In this document: one piece after another, positions 1-8,220 of the stretch
How the letters are laid out: each line of letters starts with the position of its first letter
How positions within the stretch are numbered: position 1 is the stretch's first letter
Assembly (NCBI GenBank): GCA_015488685.1
Contig: WFNH01000032.1
Span: forward strand, 1 to 41,234
Direction: 5' to 3'
DNA length: 41,234 nucleotides
From: Marinosulfonomonas sp.
GTDB lineage: Bacteria > Pseudomonadota > Alphaproteobacteria > Rhodobacterales > Rhodobacteraceae
Translations under genes and position numbers: made by a program
The notes under the pieces: model-generated
Databases searched by the model: none
Told to the model about the DNA's origin: nothing
What the model saw: only the letters and a program-made list of their open reading frames with translations

Positions 1-257
1 TAGGCCCCCACGACAAGAGTCGCAACCCCTTTTTGTAAAAAATCAAAAGTTTTTTCAAAAAATTCAATTTCCTCAGGAAACAACGATTATCCAAGAAAAA
101 CACCCAAACATGCCCAGGAAAAACCGGCAAGATTTAACACAATCAAAGACAGTTTCAGCAACTATTGAAAAGGGACGAAGAAAGAACCCAAAATCAGGCA
201 GAATCAAACCGAACGCTTTGGGGGATTCGGACCTGAAAACATTCTCAAATGTTGAAA
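1..257. other. AT-rich stretch without a recognised gene
   Basis: This edge of the window is rich in A and T runs and lies downstream of the minus-strand tRNA. Open frames crossing it are short, run through the tRNA and show no protein-like character. A weak inverted repeat (CGAC/GTCG near 11-22) is too short to call a terminator. I see nothing else here. Confidence 0.5.
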
Positions 258-334
258 TGGTGACCCCGACTGGATTCGAACCAGTAACCTGCCCCTTAGG
301 AGGGGGCTGCTCTATCCAGTTGAGCCACGGGGCC
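258..334 (-). tRNA. tRNA-Arg (anticodon CCT)
   Basis: The minus strand folds into a standard cloverleaf. The acceptor stem pairs GGCCCCG with CGGGGTC (one G-T pair). The anticodon stem GCCCC/GGGGC carries the loop CTCCTAA, giving anticodon CCT, which reads the AGG arginine codon. The T arm contains GGTTCGAATCC. The discriminator base is A, and the terminal CCA is encoded (258-260). Confidence 0.95.
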
Positions 335-389
335 ACAACCCAGTGAATACGCATATTCAGAATGAATTTCCAGCGCCAATCAAAAGCGA

Positions 390-1655
390 CTACAGGGGAA
401 TGAATTCCAGCACGTCCCCTTTGGACACACCTTCGCTATCCGCAGGGATCACCGCCAGCCCGTCGGCCAGCGACAACAACGCCACGCGGCCGGAAAATTC
501 GGGTGACATCAGTTCCACTTCACTTGTCTCTGTCAGCGGGTTGTCAACATAACGGGCCGGGCGGAATTCGATCCGGCCGGGGCGGCGTTTGGCATCACCC
601 GCCGCCCGCACCAGCATTCGGCCAGCGCGGCGGGCCGTTAGCCCTGCGCGTTTTCCCAGCACCGGCGCACCGATCACCATCCATGTCACAAAGGCCGACA
701 CGGGATTGCCCGGCAGACCAACGAAAATCGCACGGTCCAATGTGCCGAAGGCAATCGGTTTACCCGGTTTGATCGCCACTTTCATCACCTGCATCTTGCC
801 GCCCGCCTCTTCAAACAGGCGCGGCATGTGGTCTTCGTCACCGACCGACACGCCGCCGGTGGTGATGACCATGTCACATGTGGTGCAGGCATTGACCAAC
901 GCGGCTTTCAGCAGATCGGGTTTGTCGGGGATCGCACCCAGATCGACCACCTCGATCCAGCCCTTTTTCAGCAAGGACAGCAGAGTATACCGGTTCGAGT
1001 TCCAGATTTGCCCTGCCCCCAGCGGCTTGCCAGGTTGCACCAACTCGCTTCCGGTCGAAAAGATTGCCACGCGCACTTTGCGCCGCACCTTAACGGTGCC
1101 AGCACCGATTGCAGCCAGCGCGCCAGTTTGGCGGGGCCCGATTTCGGCACCGGCGGGGACAACGACCTGCCCTTTGGCGGCATCTCCACCACTGGGACGG
1201 ATATGTTGGCCCACGGCGGGTTTGCGGGAAAAGGTGATGGTGTCGCCCGAAACCTCGCAATCCTCTTGCATCACAACGGCATCAAAACCTGCAGGCACAG
1301 GGGCGCCCGTCAGAATACGTAGCGCAGTGCCCGATTGCGGTTTGTCTTGCCCTGCGTCACCGGCTGCAATACGGCCAATCACCTGCAGGGTCCATGGACT
1401 GTCCCCCGCCAGATCGGCGGTTTGCACCAGATAGCCGTCCATCGCCGAGTTATCAAAAGGCGGTAGCGGAATGGGCGAGGTCGCATCAAACGCCAGCACG
1501 CGGCCGATCGCATCGGTCAGGGCGACGTCCTCGACATCATCAACGGCCGAGGCCAGCGCCAGCCCGCGTTCAATCGCGACATCCAGCGGGGTCAACTTGT
1601 GGGCATGGCTGTCACAGCCACAGGCGGCGACGGTCGGTTCAACAGGTGCGTTCAT
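390..1655 (-). CDS. moeA: Molybdopterin molybdotransferase MoeA
   Basis: MoeA inserts molybdate into adenylylated molybdopterin, the last step in making molybdenum cofactor in the cytoplasm. The 421-residue protein has the usual family length. Visible signatures are PPFDNSAMDGY (about 65-75), TGSELV (about 201-206), GGVSVGDEDHMP (about 267-278), KPGKPIAFG (about 296-304) and GLPGNPVSAFV (about 313-323). A short Cys/His-containing N-terminal extension (CGCDSHAH, 12-19) precedes the conserved core. Its product would be needed by the molybdoenzyme encoded at 13979-16657, but it is not in that operon, and moeA is also an ordinary housekeeping gene. The nitroreductase gene lies just upstream on the same strand. 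No other cofactor-synthesis genes are in the window. Confidence 0.95.
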   Translation of the reverse strand: MNAPVEPTVAACGCDSHAHKLTPLDVAIERGLALASAVDDVEDVALTDAIGRVLAFDATSPIPLPPFDNSAMDGYLVQTADLAGDSPWTLQVIGRIAAGDAGQDKPQSGTALRILTGAPVPAGFDAVVMQEDCEVSGDTITFSRKPAVGQHIRPSGGDAAKGQVVVPAGAEIGPRQTGALAAIGAGTVKVRRKVRVAIFSTGSELVQPGKPLGAGQIWNSNRYTLLSLLKKGWIEVVDLGAIPDKPDLLKAALVNACTTCDMVITTGGVSVGDEDHMPRLFEEAGGKMQVMKVAIKPGKPIAFGTLDRAIFVGLPGNPVSAFVTWMVIGAPVLGKRAGLTARRAGRMLVRAAGDAKRRPGRIEFRPARYVDNPLTETSEVELMSPEFSGRVALLSLADGLAVIPADSEGVSKGDVLEFIPL

Positions 1656-1724
1656 GAAGGAGCCTCGTCAGAAAAAATAGGCGGGCACCACTTTGGGAGG
1701 ACAGAGCGGTGCCCGCACGATCGG

Positions 1725-2345
1725 CTATCCCGTCCATTGTGACAACAGGGATTCAGGCGCGGGACGTGCGTTGCGCCTTGGGGCCGATGTGGGTGTTCCG
1801 ATGGCGATGAAACACAGGAAGGTTTCATCGTCATCCAGTTTCAATGCATTCCGAAAGGCCTGCGTGCGCACCGCCTGCCCGCTAAGGGCACGCGCGCCAA
1901 AGCCCATCGCATGGGCCGCGAGCAACACATTCTGCAACGCCGCCCCGCCTGAGGCCAACTGGTCATCTACATGCGGCACATCGGCAGTGCGGTTCAGGCG
2001 CAGCACCAGACCCAGCAACAGCGGGGCGCGGCTGGCTTTTTCACGCGCGCGCGACAGGGCCTCGGTATCGGCATTGGGCAGACGTTCGCGCAGTGCGGTT
2101 TCGAACACATCCGCAAGGGCGGACCGACTGCTTTCGGGGAATTCGATAAAGCGCCACGGGCGCAGTTTGCCGTGATCCGGCGCGGCAGCGGCAGTGGCCA
2201 TCAGGGTTTTCACCTGCTCGGGTGTCGGGCCGGGTTTGGCAACTTTCTTAGGGGAAACGGAATGGCGGGTCAGAATGGCCTCGATCACATCATTTTCCAT
2301 CCCATCCCCCTCGGGGGTCTCAAACGGATGGATGATATTGGACAT
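1725..2345 (-). CDS. Nitroreductase family protein (FMN-dependent)
   Basis: A compact 206-residue nitroreductase-fold protein, most like the YdjA-type single-domain group. An N-terminal TRHSVSPKK segment takes the place of the family's R(R/S)SxR phosphate-binding motif. AAAAPDHGKLRPWRF follows, then a central helix containing GGAALQNVLLAAHAMGFGA, the usual FMN-stacking and dimer region. Members transfer hydride from NAD(P)H through FMN to nitroaromatics, quinones or enals; the substrate cannot be read here. I chose ATG 2345 because AAAGGAG lies nine bases upstream, although the frame stays open to 2369. The gene is separated from moeA by about 70 bases on the same strand. A CRP/FNR-like palindrome lies about 130 bases upstream, inside the 3-prime end of the kinase gene. 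Confidence 0.85.
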   Translation of the reverse strand: MSNIIHPFETPEGDGMENDVIEAILTRHSVSPKKVAKPGPTPEQVKTLMATAAAAPDHGKLRPWRFIEFPESSRSALADVFETALRERLPNADTEALSRAREKASRAPLLLGLVLRLNRTADVPHVDDQLASGGAALQNVLLAAHAMGFGARALSGQAVRTQAFRNALKLDDDETFLCFIAIGTPTSAPRRNARPAPESLLSQWTG

Positions 2346-2467
2346 ACGGATCACTCCTTTGGCGGGCACTATGCGCTGCCTATTCGCACAAACCCTATTC
2401 CCGCGATGTTTCGGCAGGATTTAGGCACAGTTACATTACATGTCGTGTTGTAAATAATTGTAACGGG

Positions 2468-4759
2468 TCAGCCTTGACTTTGGTCAATTGTAAGCCGCAT
2501 CGCATGGGCCAGAACGGCCATATTCACCGGCTTTTGCACCGTGACCACATCTTTCAGATCATCAGGAAGCGACCCTTCGACCATATAGCTGGAAATCACC
2601 ATCGCCGGCAGTTCTGGGCGGATTTCATGCAGCGCGGTGATCAGTTCGGCGCCATTCATTCCCGGCATCATCATATCCGTCACCACCGCATCATAACTGC
2701 CCGGATTGGTGCGGAAAGCATGTAGCGCCAATGCCGGATTCGAGAACGCCTCGACCCGATACCCCAGCCGCGCCATCATCCGACGGATGGTATAAAGCAG
2801 GTCTTCTTCGTCATCGACCAGCAGGATATGTTCGTGCCCCATCTGTGGGCGTGCTTGTTGTTCAATATGACTCTCGGTGACTTCGAATTCGGGGAATAGC
2901 AAGGTAAAACAAGTGCCGGTTTCCCGACGGCTTTGCAAATGAACCTTGCCGCCCGCCTCTTCCACCCAGTTACGCACAATCGCCAGCCCAAGGCCGGTGC
3001 CCTTGCCGACAGGTTTGGTAGAAAAGAACGGCTCGAATATCTTTTCCTGAATGTCCTGCGGGATGCCGGGTCCGTTATCGTCGATTTCCAGCTTGATCGT
3101 TCCCAGCGCCCCTTTGGGCAGCTTTTTCAACCCTCCTTTGGTGCCGCGGTTAATCCGCTCAAGGCGCAGTTCGATCTGCCCGCCATTGTCTCCGATCGCT
3201 TCAACCGCGTTGTGGCATAGGTTCATCACGATCTGGAAAAAGGCCGTCGGGTCAATATCCGTCGCAACACGGTCAACGACCGGTTTGAATTCAATCTGCA
3301 CCGTCGGCGGGGTTGAAACACGGATCAGTTCCAGTGCCTCGTCCACTGCATGATGCAATTCCAGCCGCCGCGCCTGCCCCGGCTGCTGGCGCGCAAAGGT
3401 CAGCAACTGCTGGATCAGCGCCCGTGCCCGCCGCGAGGCAATCTCGATATGTTCGATTGAGGCGCGCACATCCTCAGGCGCGTCCATATCTTCGGATTCC
3501 AGTTTGATCAGTTCTGTATTGCCGATGATCGTCATTAGGACATTGTTAAAATCATGGGCAACCGAACCAGCCAAAATTCCCACCGCCTCCATCTTTTGCA
3601 CTTGCGCAATTTGTTCATCCACGTGGCGCTTTTCAGTAATATCCTCGCCCATGCCGATATAGTTGGTGATCTCGCCTTCTTCGTTCAGCAGGGGCAACAG
3701 GCTTGTCGCCGCCCAATAATGGCTGCCATCCTTGCGCAGGTTCTTGAATACACCACGCCATGGCTCGCCTTTACTCAAACGTCTCCAGATATCTTTATAA
3801 GCCCCTTCCGGCGTGTGGCCGGATTTCAGAATGCTGGGGGATTTGCCAACCAGCTCCTCTTCGGTATACCCCGTCATTTCCAACAATTTGCGGTTCGCAA
3901 ACTCGATCGTTCCGTGTGTGTCAGTGATCATAATCGAAGCCGGGCTTTGCTGCACCACCCACGCAAGCTTGCGTTCTGCCATTTGCGCTGATTTGCGCGC
4001 CTCCAGCTCTTTCAACTGTGCCGCGTTCGACCGTAATGCGCTGCCAACCAGCGCAAAAATCATCAGCGCGATCAGCCCCACCAGCGCCGTCAGCAACACC
4101 ATAACACCGGCCAAAGACCGAACCAAAGCATCCCCGTCTGACAGGGCTGCAACGATGGTATCCAGATTGCGTTGTCGCTGGTCCAGCCAATGGCGTTCCA
4201 ACACCGCCAGCGCCCGCAATGCATCCGAGTCATCAACACGCACCATCGTGTCAATCTCCTCGGCGCTTTTATGGTCCGCAATTCCCTGTTTGATAATCTC
4301 GATATTGCGGGAATATTCCTCGACCACGCGCTTGATCCGCTTCAGTGCGTCCTGTTCTACCGGATCGGGGTTGGCGGCCTGATATGTCGCAATCGCATCC
4401 AGCAACAAACGGCTTTGGGCCCGCAGGGTTTGTTCATATTTTTCATCCTGCCGCAGCACATAATTTTTGAAGTTGTGGATCATCCCGCCATAGCCGAAAT
4501 ACCCGCGTATTTCGGAGATCCAAAGGCCTCTGGGATCGGCGGCATGTGAATATTCTTCCCACCCGGTCTTGATCTTGCGGAATCGCGAACTGGTTTCGTT
4601 ACTTAGCGCCAGCATCACCGCTAAAATCAGCAACAGCACAGCCGCACCTGTAACCGCAATCGGCATCAACCGGCGGCGGCGTTTGGGTGGCGATATGGAT
4701 TGATTGCCTTGCATAGCTGAAATTATCGTGCCCCTTCCCTGACTTATATGCCAATCCAC
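2468..4759 (-). CDS. Membrane-bound hybrid histidine kinase (PAS, HisKA, HATPase, receiver)
   Basis: A 763-residue sensor. One membrane helix lies near 32-52 and a second near 214-241. They enclose an extracytoplasmic, probably helical, region of about 160 residues that contains the motif [13 protein letters not shown] (91-103). A PAS domain follows (about 265-378), then a HisKA domain with the phospho-acceptor His402 in AHDFNN. The ATPase domain has N-box ([10 protein letters not shown]), DNGPGIP and GTGLGLAI motifs. A C-terminal receiver domain has Asp695 in TDMMMPG and Lys743 in KPVN. The start is GTG 4759; an ATG at 4714 is an alternative, since neither has a strong ribosome site and both keep the first membrane helix. 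The response-regulator gene is divergent, about 107 bases away. The ligand is unknown. Confidence 0.88.
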   Translation of the reverse strand: MDWHISQGRGTIISAMQGNQSISPPKRRRRLMPIAVTGAAVLLLILAVMLALSNETSSRFRKIKTGWEEYSHAADPRGLWISEIRGYFGYGGMIHNFKNYVLRQDEKYEQTLRAQSRLLLDAIATYQAANPDPVEQDALKRIKRVVEEYSRNIEIIKQGIADHKSAEEIDTMVRVDDSDALRALAVLERHWLDQRQRNLDTIVAALSDGDALVRSLAGVMVLLTALVGLIALMIFALVGSALRSNAAQLKELEARKSAQMAERKLAWVVQQSPASIMITDTHGTIEFANRKLLEMTGYTEEELVGKSPSILKSGHTPEGAYKDIWRRLSKGEPWRGVFKNLRKDGSHYWAATSLLPLLNEEGEITNYIGMGEDITEKRHVDEQIAQVQKMEAVGILAGSVAHDFNNVLMTIIGNTELIKLESEDMDAPEDVRASIEHIEIASRRARALIQQLLTFARQQPGQARRLELHHAVDEALELIRVSTPPTVQIEFKPVVDRVATDIDPTAFFQIVMNLCHNAVEAIGDNGGQIELRLERINRGTKGGLKKLPKGALGTIKLEIDDNGPGIPQDIQEKIFEPFFSTKPVGKGTGLGLAIVRNWVEEAGGKVHLQSRRETGTCFTLLFPEFEVTESHIEQQARPQMGHEHILLVDDEEDLLYTIRRMMARLGYRVEAFSNPALALHAFRTNPGSYDAVVTDMMMPGMNGAELITALHEIRPELPAMVISSYMVEGSLPDDLKDVVTVQKPVNMAVLAHAMRLTIDQSQG
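2474..2487. promoter_or_regulatory. Candidate CRP/FNR-family palindrome TTGAC-N4-GTCAA
   Basis: TTGACTTTGGTCAA is a perfect five-base inverted repeat with the four-base spacing of FNR/FixK-type sites. It lies about 130 bases upstream of the nitroreductase start, but inside the last codons of the histidine kinase gene. It may therefore be chance. Confidence 0.3.
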
Positions 4760-4866
4760 GGCGGTTTTCCATTGCCACAGGCGTGAAAAACGCGGAAAAC
4801 AGAAGATAGATTATAGCTTTATTGCTAGACTGAACAAACAAGACCCTAACGTAGTGAAGGAAGCCT

Positions 4867-5586
4867 GTGCAAAAAGAACTGATCCTAGTTGTCGATGACG
4901 ATCCCCAGATCACTTCTTTTCTAAAGCGGTATCTGGAAAAACAGGGATACAACGTCGAATGTGCCTCGGACGGACGCGAAATGCAGGCGGTGCTGGATCG
5001 GCAAAAGGTGGATCTGGTTATTCTGGATATCGGCCTGCCGGGCAAAAGCGGACTGGACATCACCCGTGATATCCGGCGGGATTCAAACCTGCCTATTCTT
5101 GTTCTCTCCGGCAGCTCGGAAACCTTTGATCGCGTTGTCGGACTGGAATTCGGCGCCGACGACTATATGGTCAAGCCTTACGAGCCGCGCGAATTACTGG
5201 CCCGCGTGCGCACCATTTTGCGGCGTGCAAAACCGGCCGAACAGGTTTCGACCAAAGCGGTTTTATACCAGTTCGACAATTGGTCGGTGAACCAGAACGA
5301 ACGGTCACTATCGCGGATTGACAGCGGTGAAGTTGAACCACTGACCACCACCGAATTCGAAATCCTTTATATGTTCGTCACCAACCCGCACACGGTGTTC
5401 AACCGCAATCAATTGCTGGACGCCGCCCGTGGCCGCGAGAGTTTCGCAGGGGATCGGGCGATAGACGTGCATATCATGCGGTTGCGTAAAAAGTTGGAGT
5501 CCGAACCGGATGGAGGGGAGTATATCAAAACCATCCATGGCATCGGTTACAGCTTCATTGCCACTGTAAACAAGGTCAGCGCATAG
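4867..5586 (+). CDS. OmpR-family response regulator
   Basis: A 239-residue two-domain regulator. The receiver domain (about 4-118) has the acidic pocket DDD (10-12), phospho-acceptor Asp54 in LDIGLPG and a KPYEPREL motif. The OmpR/PhoB winged-helix DNA-binding domain (about 138-232) ends in the typical sequence DVHIMRLRKKLE followed by IHGIGYSF. The start is GTG 4867, with AAGGA a few bases upstream. The gene is divergent from the hybrid kinase at 2468-4759, so the two probably share a promoter region (4760-4866) and may be partners. A hybrid kinase normally relays through a phosphotransfer domain, which is not present in this window. The 3-prime end overlaps the convergent hemY-like gene by 11 bases. 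Confidence 0.9.
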   Translation: MQKELILVVDDDPQITSFLKRYLEKQGYNVECASDGREMQAVLDRQKVDLVILDIGLPGKSGLDITRDIRRDSNLPILVLSGSSETFDRVVGLEFGADDYMVKPYEPRELLARVRTILRRAKPAEQVSTKAVLYQFDNWSVNQNERSLSRIDSGEVEPLTTTEFEILYMFVTNPHTVFNRNQLLDAARGRESFAGDRAIDVHIMRLRKKLESEPDGGEYIKTIHGIGYSFIATVNKVSA

Positions 5587-6955
5587 CCTGCTTTGTGCTG
5601 TTCTTTTCGTCAGGTGAAACCATCAGGCTTTCTGTAATGTTCTTGGCAATATCCAGCGCCGACTTAATGCAGTTGGCCACTGAAACCCCATTGGTGTAGT
5701 TTCCGGTCAGATACAGCCCTTCAACCCGCCGCGGGGTTTGGGCAAACAGTTTTTGCCGTGCCATATGACCCAGCGTGTATTGTGGCAACCCCAGCGGCCA
5801 ACGGCGCAAACGTGTGACAGCCGGCCCGCCCTTGATGCCCAGAACTTCGGATAGCTCTGCATGCATTTGTGCCATCAGATCAATGCCCGACATCTGCGCC
5901 AGTTCAGGATTGCGCACCCCACCAGCATAGGCCGAAATCGCCACGAACCCATCAGGTGCTCGGCGCGGATACATGGTTGAGGCGAATTGCGAACCAGAAA
6001 GGATGCGCCCATCATCTCTGGTCGATAAAAAACCCAACCCGTCCAGCGGGTGTGCCACCTGTTCGCGCCGGTAACCAAAAAACCCGACATTCACCTGCGG
6101 CGCCTGAATGGAACCGGTCGCATCGGCCCCGACCGGGTCAATCCGTTCCAGTAATTGCGCAGCAACATGTGGCTGCACAGCCAGCACCACAGCACGGGCA
6201 TTGCGGGTGCCCTTGCTGGTTTTCACAGCAAACCCTTGTGCGGCTCTGCTCAGGCCGGAAACGGTAATGCCGGTGTGAACCCGACTACCCAATTGTTTGG
6301 CCAACACATGCGGAATTGCCCCGATCCCGTCATCCCACGAATACAGATGCCGCCCCGGTTCACTGCCCCGTTTGGCACGCAGCACGCCACGGGTGATCGA
6401 GCCAAGTGCCCGTTCCATCTCTGCCAGTTTGGGAAAGGCGCCATTAACCGACAGTTCCCGTGAATCCCCCATAAAGATACCGGCGGCCATCGGGTCCATC
6501 ACCTTGTCGGCAAATTCGCGACCAAAGCGACGGCTGGCAAAAGCGTGGATGCTTTCTTCGTCCCCCATATATCGCGGAATCAGCCCTTCTATCAGGATGC
6601 GGGCACGGGCACGGGCCGACAGATAATTCGAGGTAAAAAAGCCGGTCAATGAGGCCGGAATCCCAGCCAGTTTCCCGTTATCTCGCAAATAGCGGCGTTT
6701 GACTTCCGGCCCCAGATCATGCGCCTGATCCAGCAGGCCAAGGGCCGTGATCTGCGCAACCGCCTGCGGCACCGAGGCGTTGAAGGTGGTCGGCCCGTGT
6801 TCCATTAGAAACCCATCAAAGCGTTCGGAAATTGCATTGCCACCGGTGCGCACTTGCCGTTCCAGCAGTTGCACATCAATCCCGCGCAACATCAAGTTAT
6901 AGGCCGTCGCCAGCCCCGAAATCCCGCCGCCAATGACAATCACATCACGCATCAT
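5576..6955 (-). CDS. hemY: HemY-type protoporphyrinogen/coproporphyrinogen oxidase
   Basis: An FAD-dependent oxidase of the HemY family, 459 residues. The dinucleotide-binding motif VIVIGGGISGLATAYNL lies at about 5-21, followed by LLERQVRTGGN. The C-terminal FAD-contact segment LYLTGNYTNGVSVANC is typical of the family. These enzymes take six electrons from protoporphyrinogen IX or coproporphyrinogen III to make the porphyrin. Rhodobacterales usually rely on HemJ for this step (family knowledge), so a HemY homologue inside a respiratory cluster may be an accessory copy. Its ATG overlaps the stop of the radical SAM gene by four bases (ATGA), so the two are translationally coupled as the last genes of the operon. 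A ferrochelatase gene lies at 26556. The exact substrate is not decided by sequence. Confidence 0.85.
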   Translation of the reverse strand: MMRDVIVIGGGISGLATAYNLMLRGIDVQLLERQVRTGGNAISERFDGFLMEHGPTTFNASVPQAVAQITALGLLDQAHDLGPEVKRRYLRDNGKLAGIPASLTGFFTSNYLSARARARILIEGLIPRYMGDEESIHAFASRRFGREFADKVMDPMAAGIFMGDSRELSVNGAFPKLAEMERALGSITRGVLRAKRGSEPGRHLYSWDDGIGAIPHVLAKQLGSRVHTGITVSGLSRAAQGFAVKTSKGTRNARAVVLAVQPHVAAQLLERIDPVGADATGSIQAPQVNVGFFGYRREQVAHPLDGLGFLSTRDDGRILSGSQFASTMYPRRAPDGFVAISAYAGGVRNPELAQMSGIDLMAQMHAELSEVLGIKGGPAVTRLRRWPLGLPQYTLGHMARQKLFAQTPRRVEGLYLTGNYTNGVSVANCIKSALDIAKNITESLMVSPDEKNSTKQAMR

Positions 6956-8217
6956 TTACGCCCTCTCTTGATGAACGAAGGTGGTCCGGCATCGCCGAAA
7001 CGGCGTTTGGCCAGCAGGGTCAGATCGTCTTTGGTCACCTCGGTACGGCCTTCGCCGCGCACATAGTCCTCGGCCCGTTTGCGCACCATACGGCGCACGA
7101 AACCGGGGATGCGGGCAAGGTGTGTTTCGGCATCAGATGCCCAGCGCATTGTCGTGCCCGCCGGAACCAGCGGCGTGATCACGGCACCGCCTTGGGGCTG
7201 ATAGCTGCACAGGCTGTCTTCGCCCATCATGTTGCCATCCATCGCCAAGGGGCGGGCGCGGCATCCGCCACACAGGATCTGGAATTCACAAGCACCACAG
7301 CGCCCTTCCAGTTCGGGTGCGCGCAATGCGTTCAGCACCGGTGCGTCCTGCCAGATTTCGGCAAAGTTCTGATCCTTTACCGACCCCGCCGAATTTTCCA
7401 TATAGGGGCACGGGGTAACATCGCCCGTGGGGGTGATCCGCGCGTAACGGGTGGCGGCGATACAGCCGCCCGCGTCATAGCCATGCGCGGCGGTGATGGG
7501 CCAATCAGGGTCCATTTCCAGCGCGATCCGTTTGAAATGCGGCGCGCATTTGGCCCGCACCATCAGGCGCTTTTCCTCTTTCGCCGCCTTGGCCACACGG
7601 CGCAGAACGCGGTCGTATTTTTGGGGTGAAATGCCTGAATATTTCTCGCCCCTGCCGGTGCAGACCATGAAAAACACATTCAGCACCATCGCGCCTGCAT
7701 CACGGGCAAAGGCGACCATATCGTCAATTTCATCCGCCGTTTCGTCGGTGGCAGAAAAATGGATCTGGAACGGCATTTCGGCCGCTTTGCAGGCATCAAT
7801 CCCCTGCATGGTTTTGATCCATGCGCCTTTCTTGCCGCGAAAATCATCGTGGTGGTCGGGGTTCAGGGAATCGACAGAAATGCCGATACCCGCCACACCC
7901 GCATCCTGCAATTCACGAATACGATCAGGGCGCAGCAACATGCCGTTGGTTCCCACCACCACCATCAGGCCAAGGCCGGACGCATGTCGCGCCAGTTCCG
8001 GCAGATCACGGCGTAACATCGGCTCGCCGCCGGTCAGAACCACCATGGCTTCGGGGCCGACCTCGGCGATTTCACCCAGCACCCGTTTCAGATCATCGGT
8101 GCCCAGTTCATCCACCGCCCCTTCTTTCAGAACCTTGGCATCCAGATAGCAATGCTCGCAAGCAAGGTTGCATCTTTCGGTCAGGTTCAGGGCAATCAGA
8201 TAGGGGGCATCGGCCAT
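6952..8217 (-). CDS. Radical SAM/SPASM protein with C-terminal PCP_red-like module (NirJ/AhbD-like)
   Basis: A 421-residue radical SAM enzyme. The [4Fe-4S]-SAM motif is C16-x3-C20-x2-C23, followed by the SAM-binding GGEP (63-66). A C-terminal SPASM/Twitch-type region holds further cysteines (C252, C270, C307, C310, C316, C319, C337) able to bind one or two auxiliary clusters. Architecture and neighbours resemble the haem-modifying proteins NirJ and AhbD, but peptide-modifying SPASM proteins look similar, so the haem link rests mostly on the adjacent hemY. Residues about 358-406 (starting RWASDAETHLARIPGFVR) resemble the helical PCP_red domain known from protochlorophyllide reductase. The same module recurs three times in the neighbouring Usp protein. 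The gene follows that one after three bases and overlaps hemY by four. Confidence 0.85.
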   Translation of the reverse strand: MADAPYLIALNLTERCNLACEHCYLDAKVLKEGAVDELGTDDLKRVLGEIAEVGPEAMVVLTGGEPMLRRDLPELARHASGLGLMVVVGTNGMLLRPDRIRELQDAGVAGIGISVDSLNPDHHDDFRGKKGAWIKTMQGIDACKAAEMPFQIHFSATDETADEIDDMVAFARDAGAMVLNVFFMVCTGRGEKYSGISPQKYDRVLRRVAKAAKEEKRLMVRAKCAPHFKRIALEMDPDWPITAAHGYDAGGCIAATRYARITPTGDVTPCPYMENSAGSVKDQNFAEIWQDAPVLNALRAPELEGRCGACEFQILCGGCRARPLAMDGNMMGEDSLCSYQPQGGAVITPLVPAGTTMRWASDAETHLARIPGFVRRMVRKRAEDYVRGEGRTEVTKDDLTLLAKRRFGDAGPPSFIKRGRK

Positions 8218-8220
8218 GAT

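Noticed and set aside
589-1434. 281-codon plus-strand frame opposite moeA
   Set aside because: It is a low-information antisense shadow rich in Pro, Thr, Arg and Ser. MoeA motifs on the other strand are complete.
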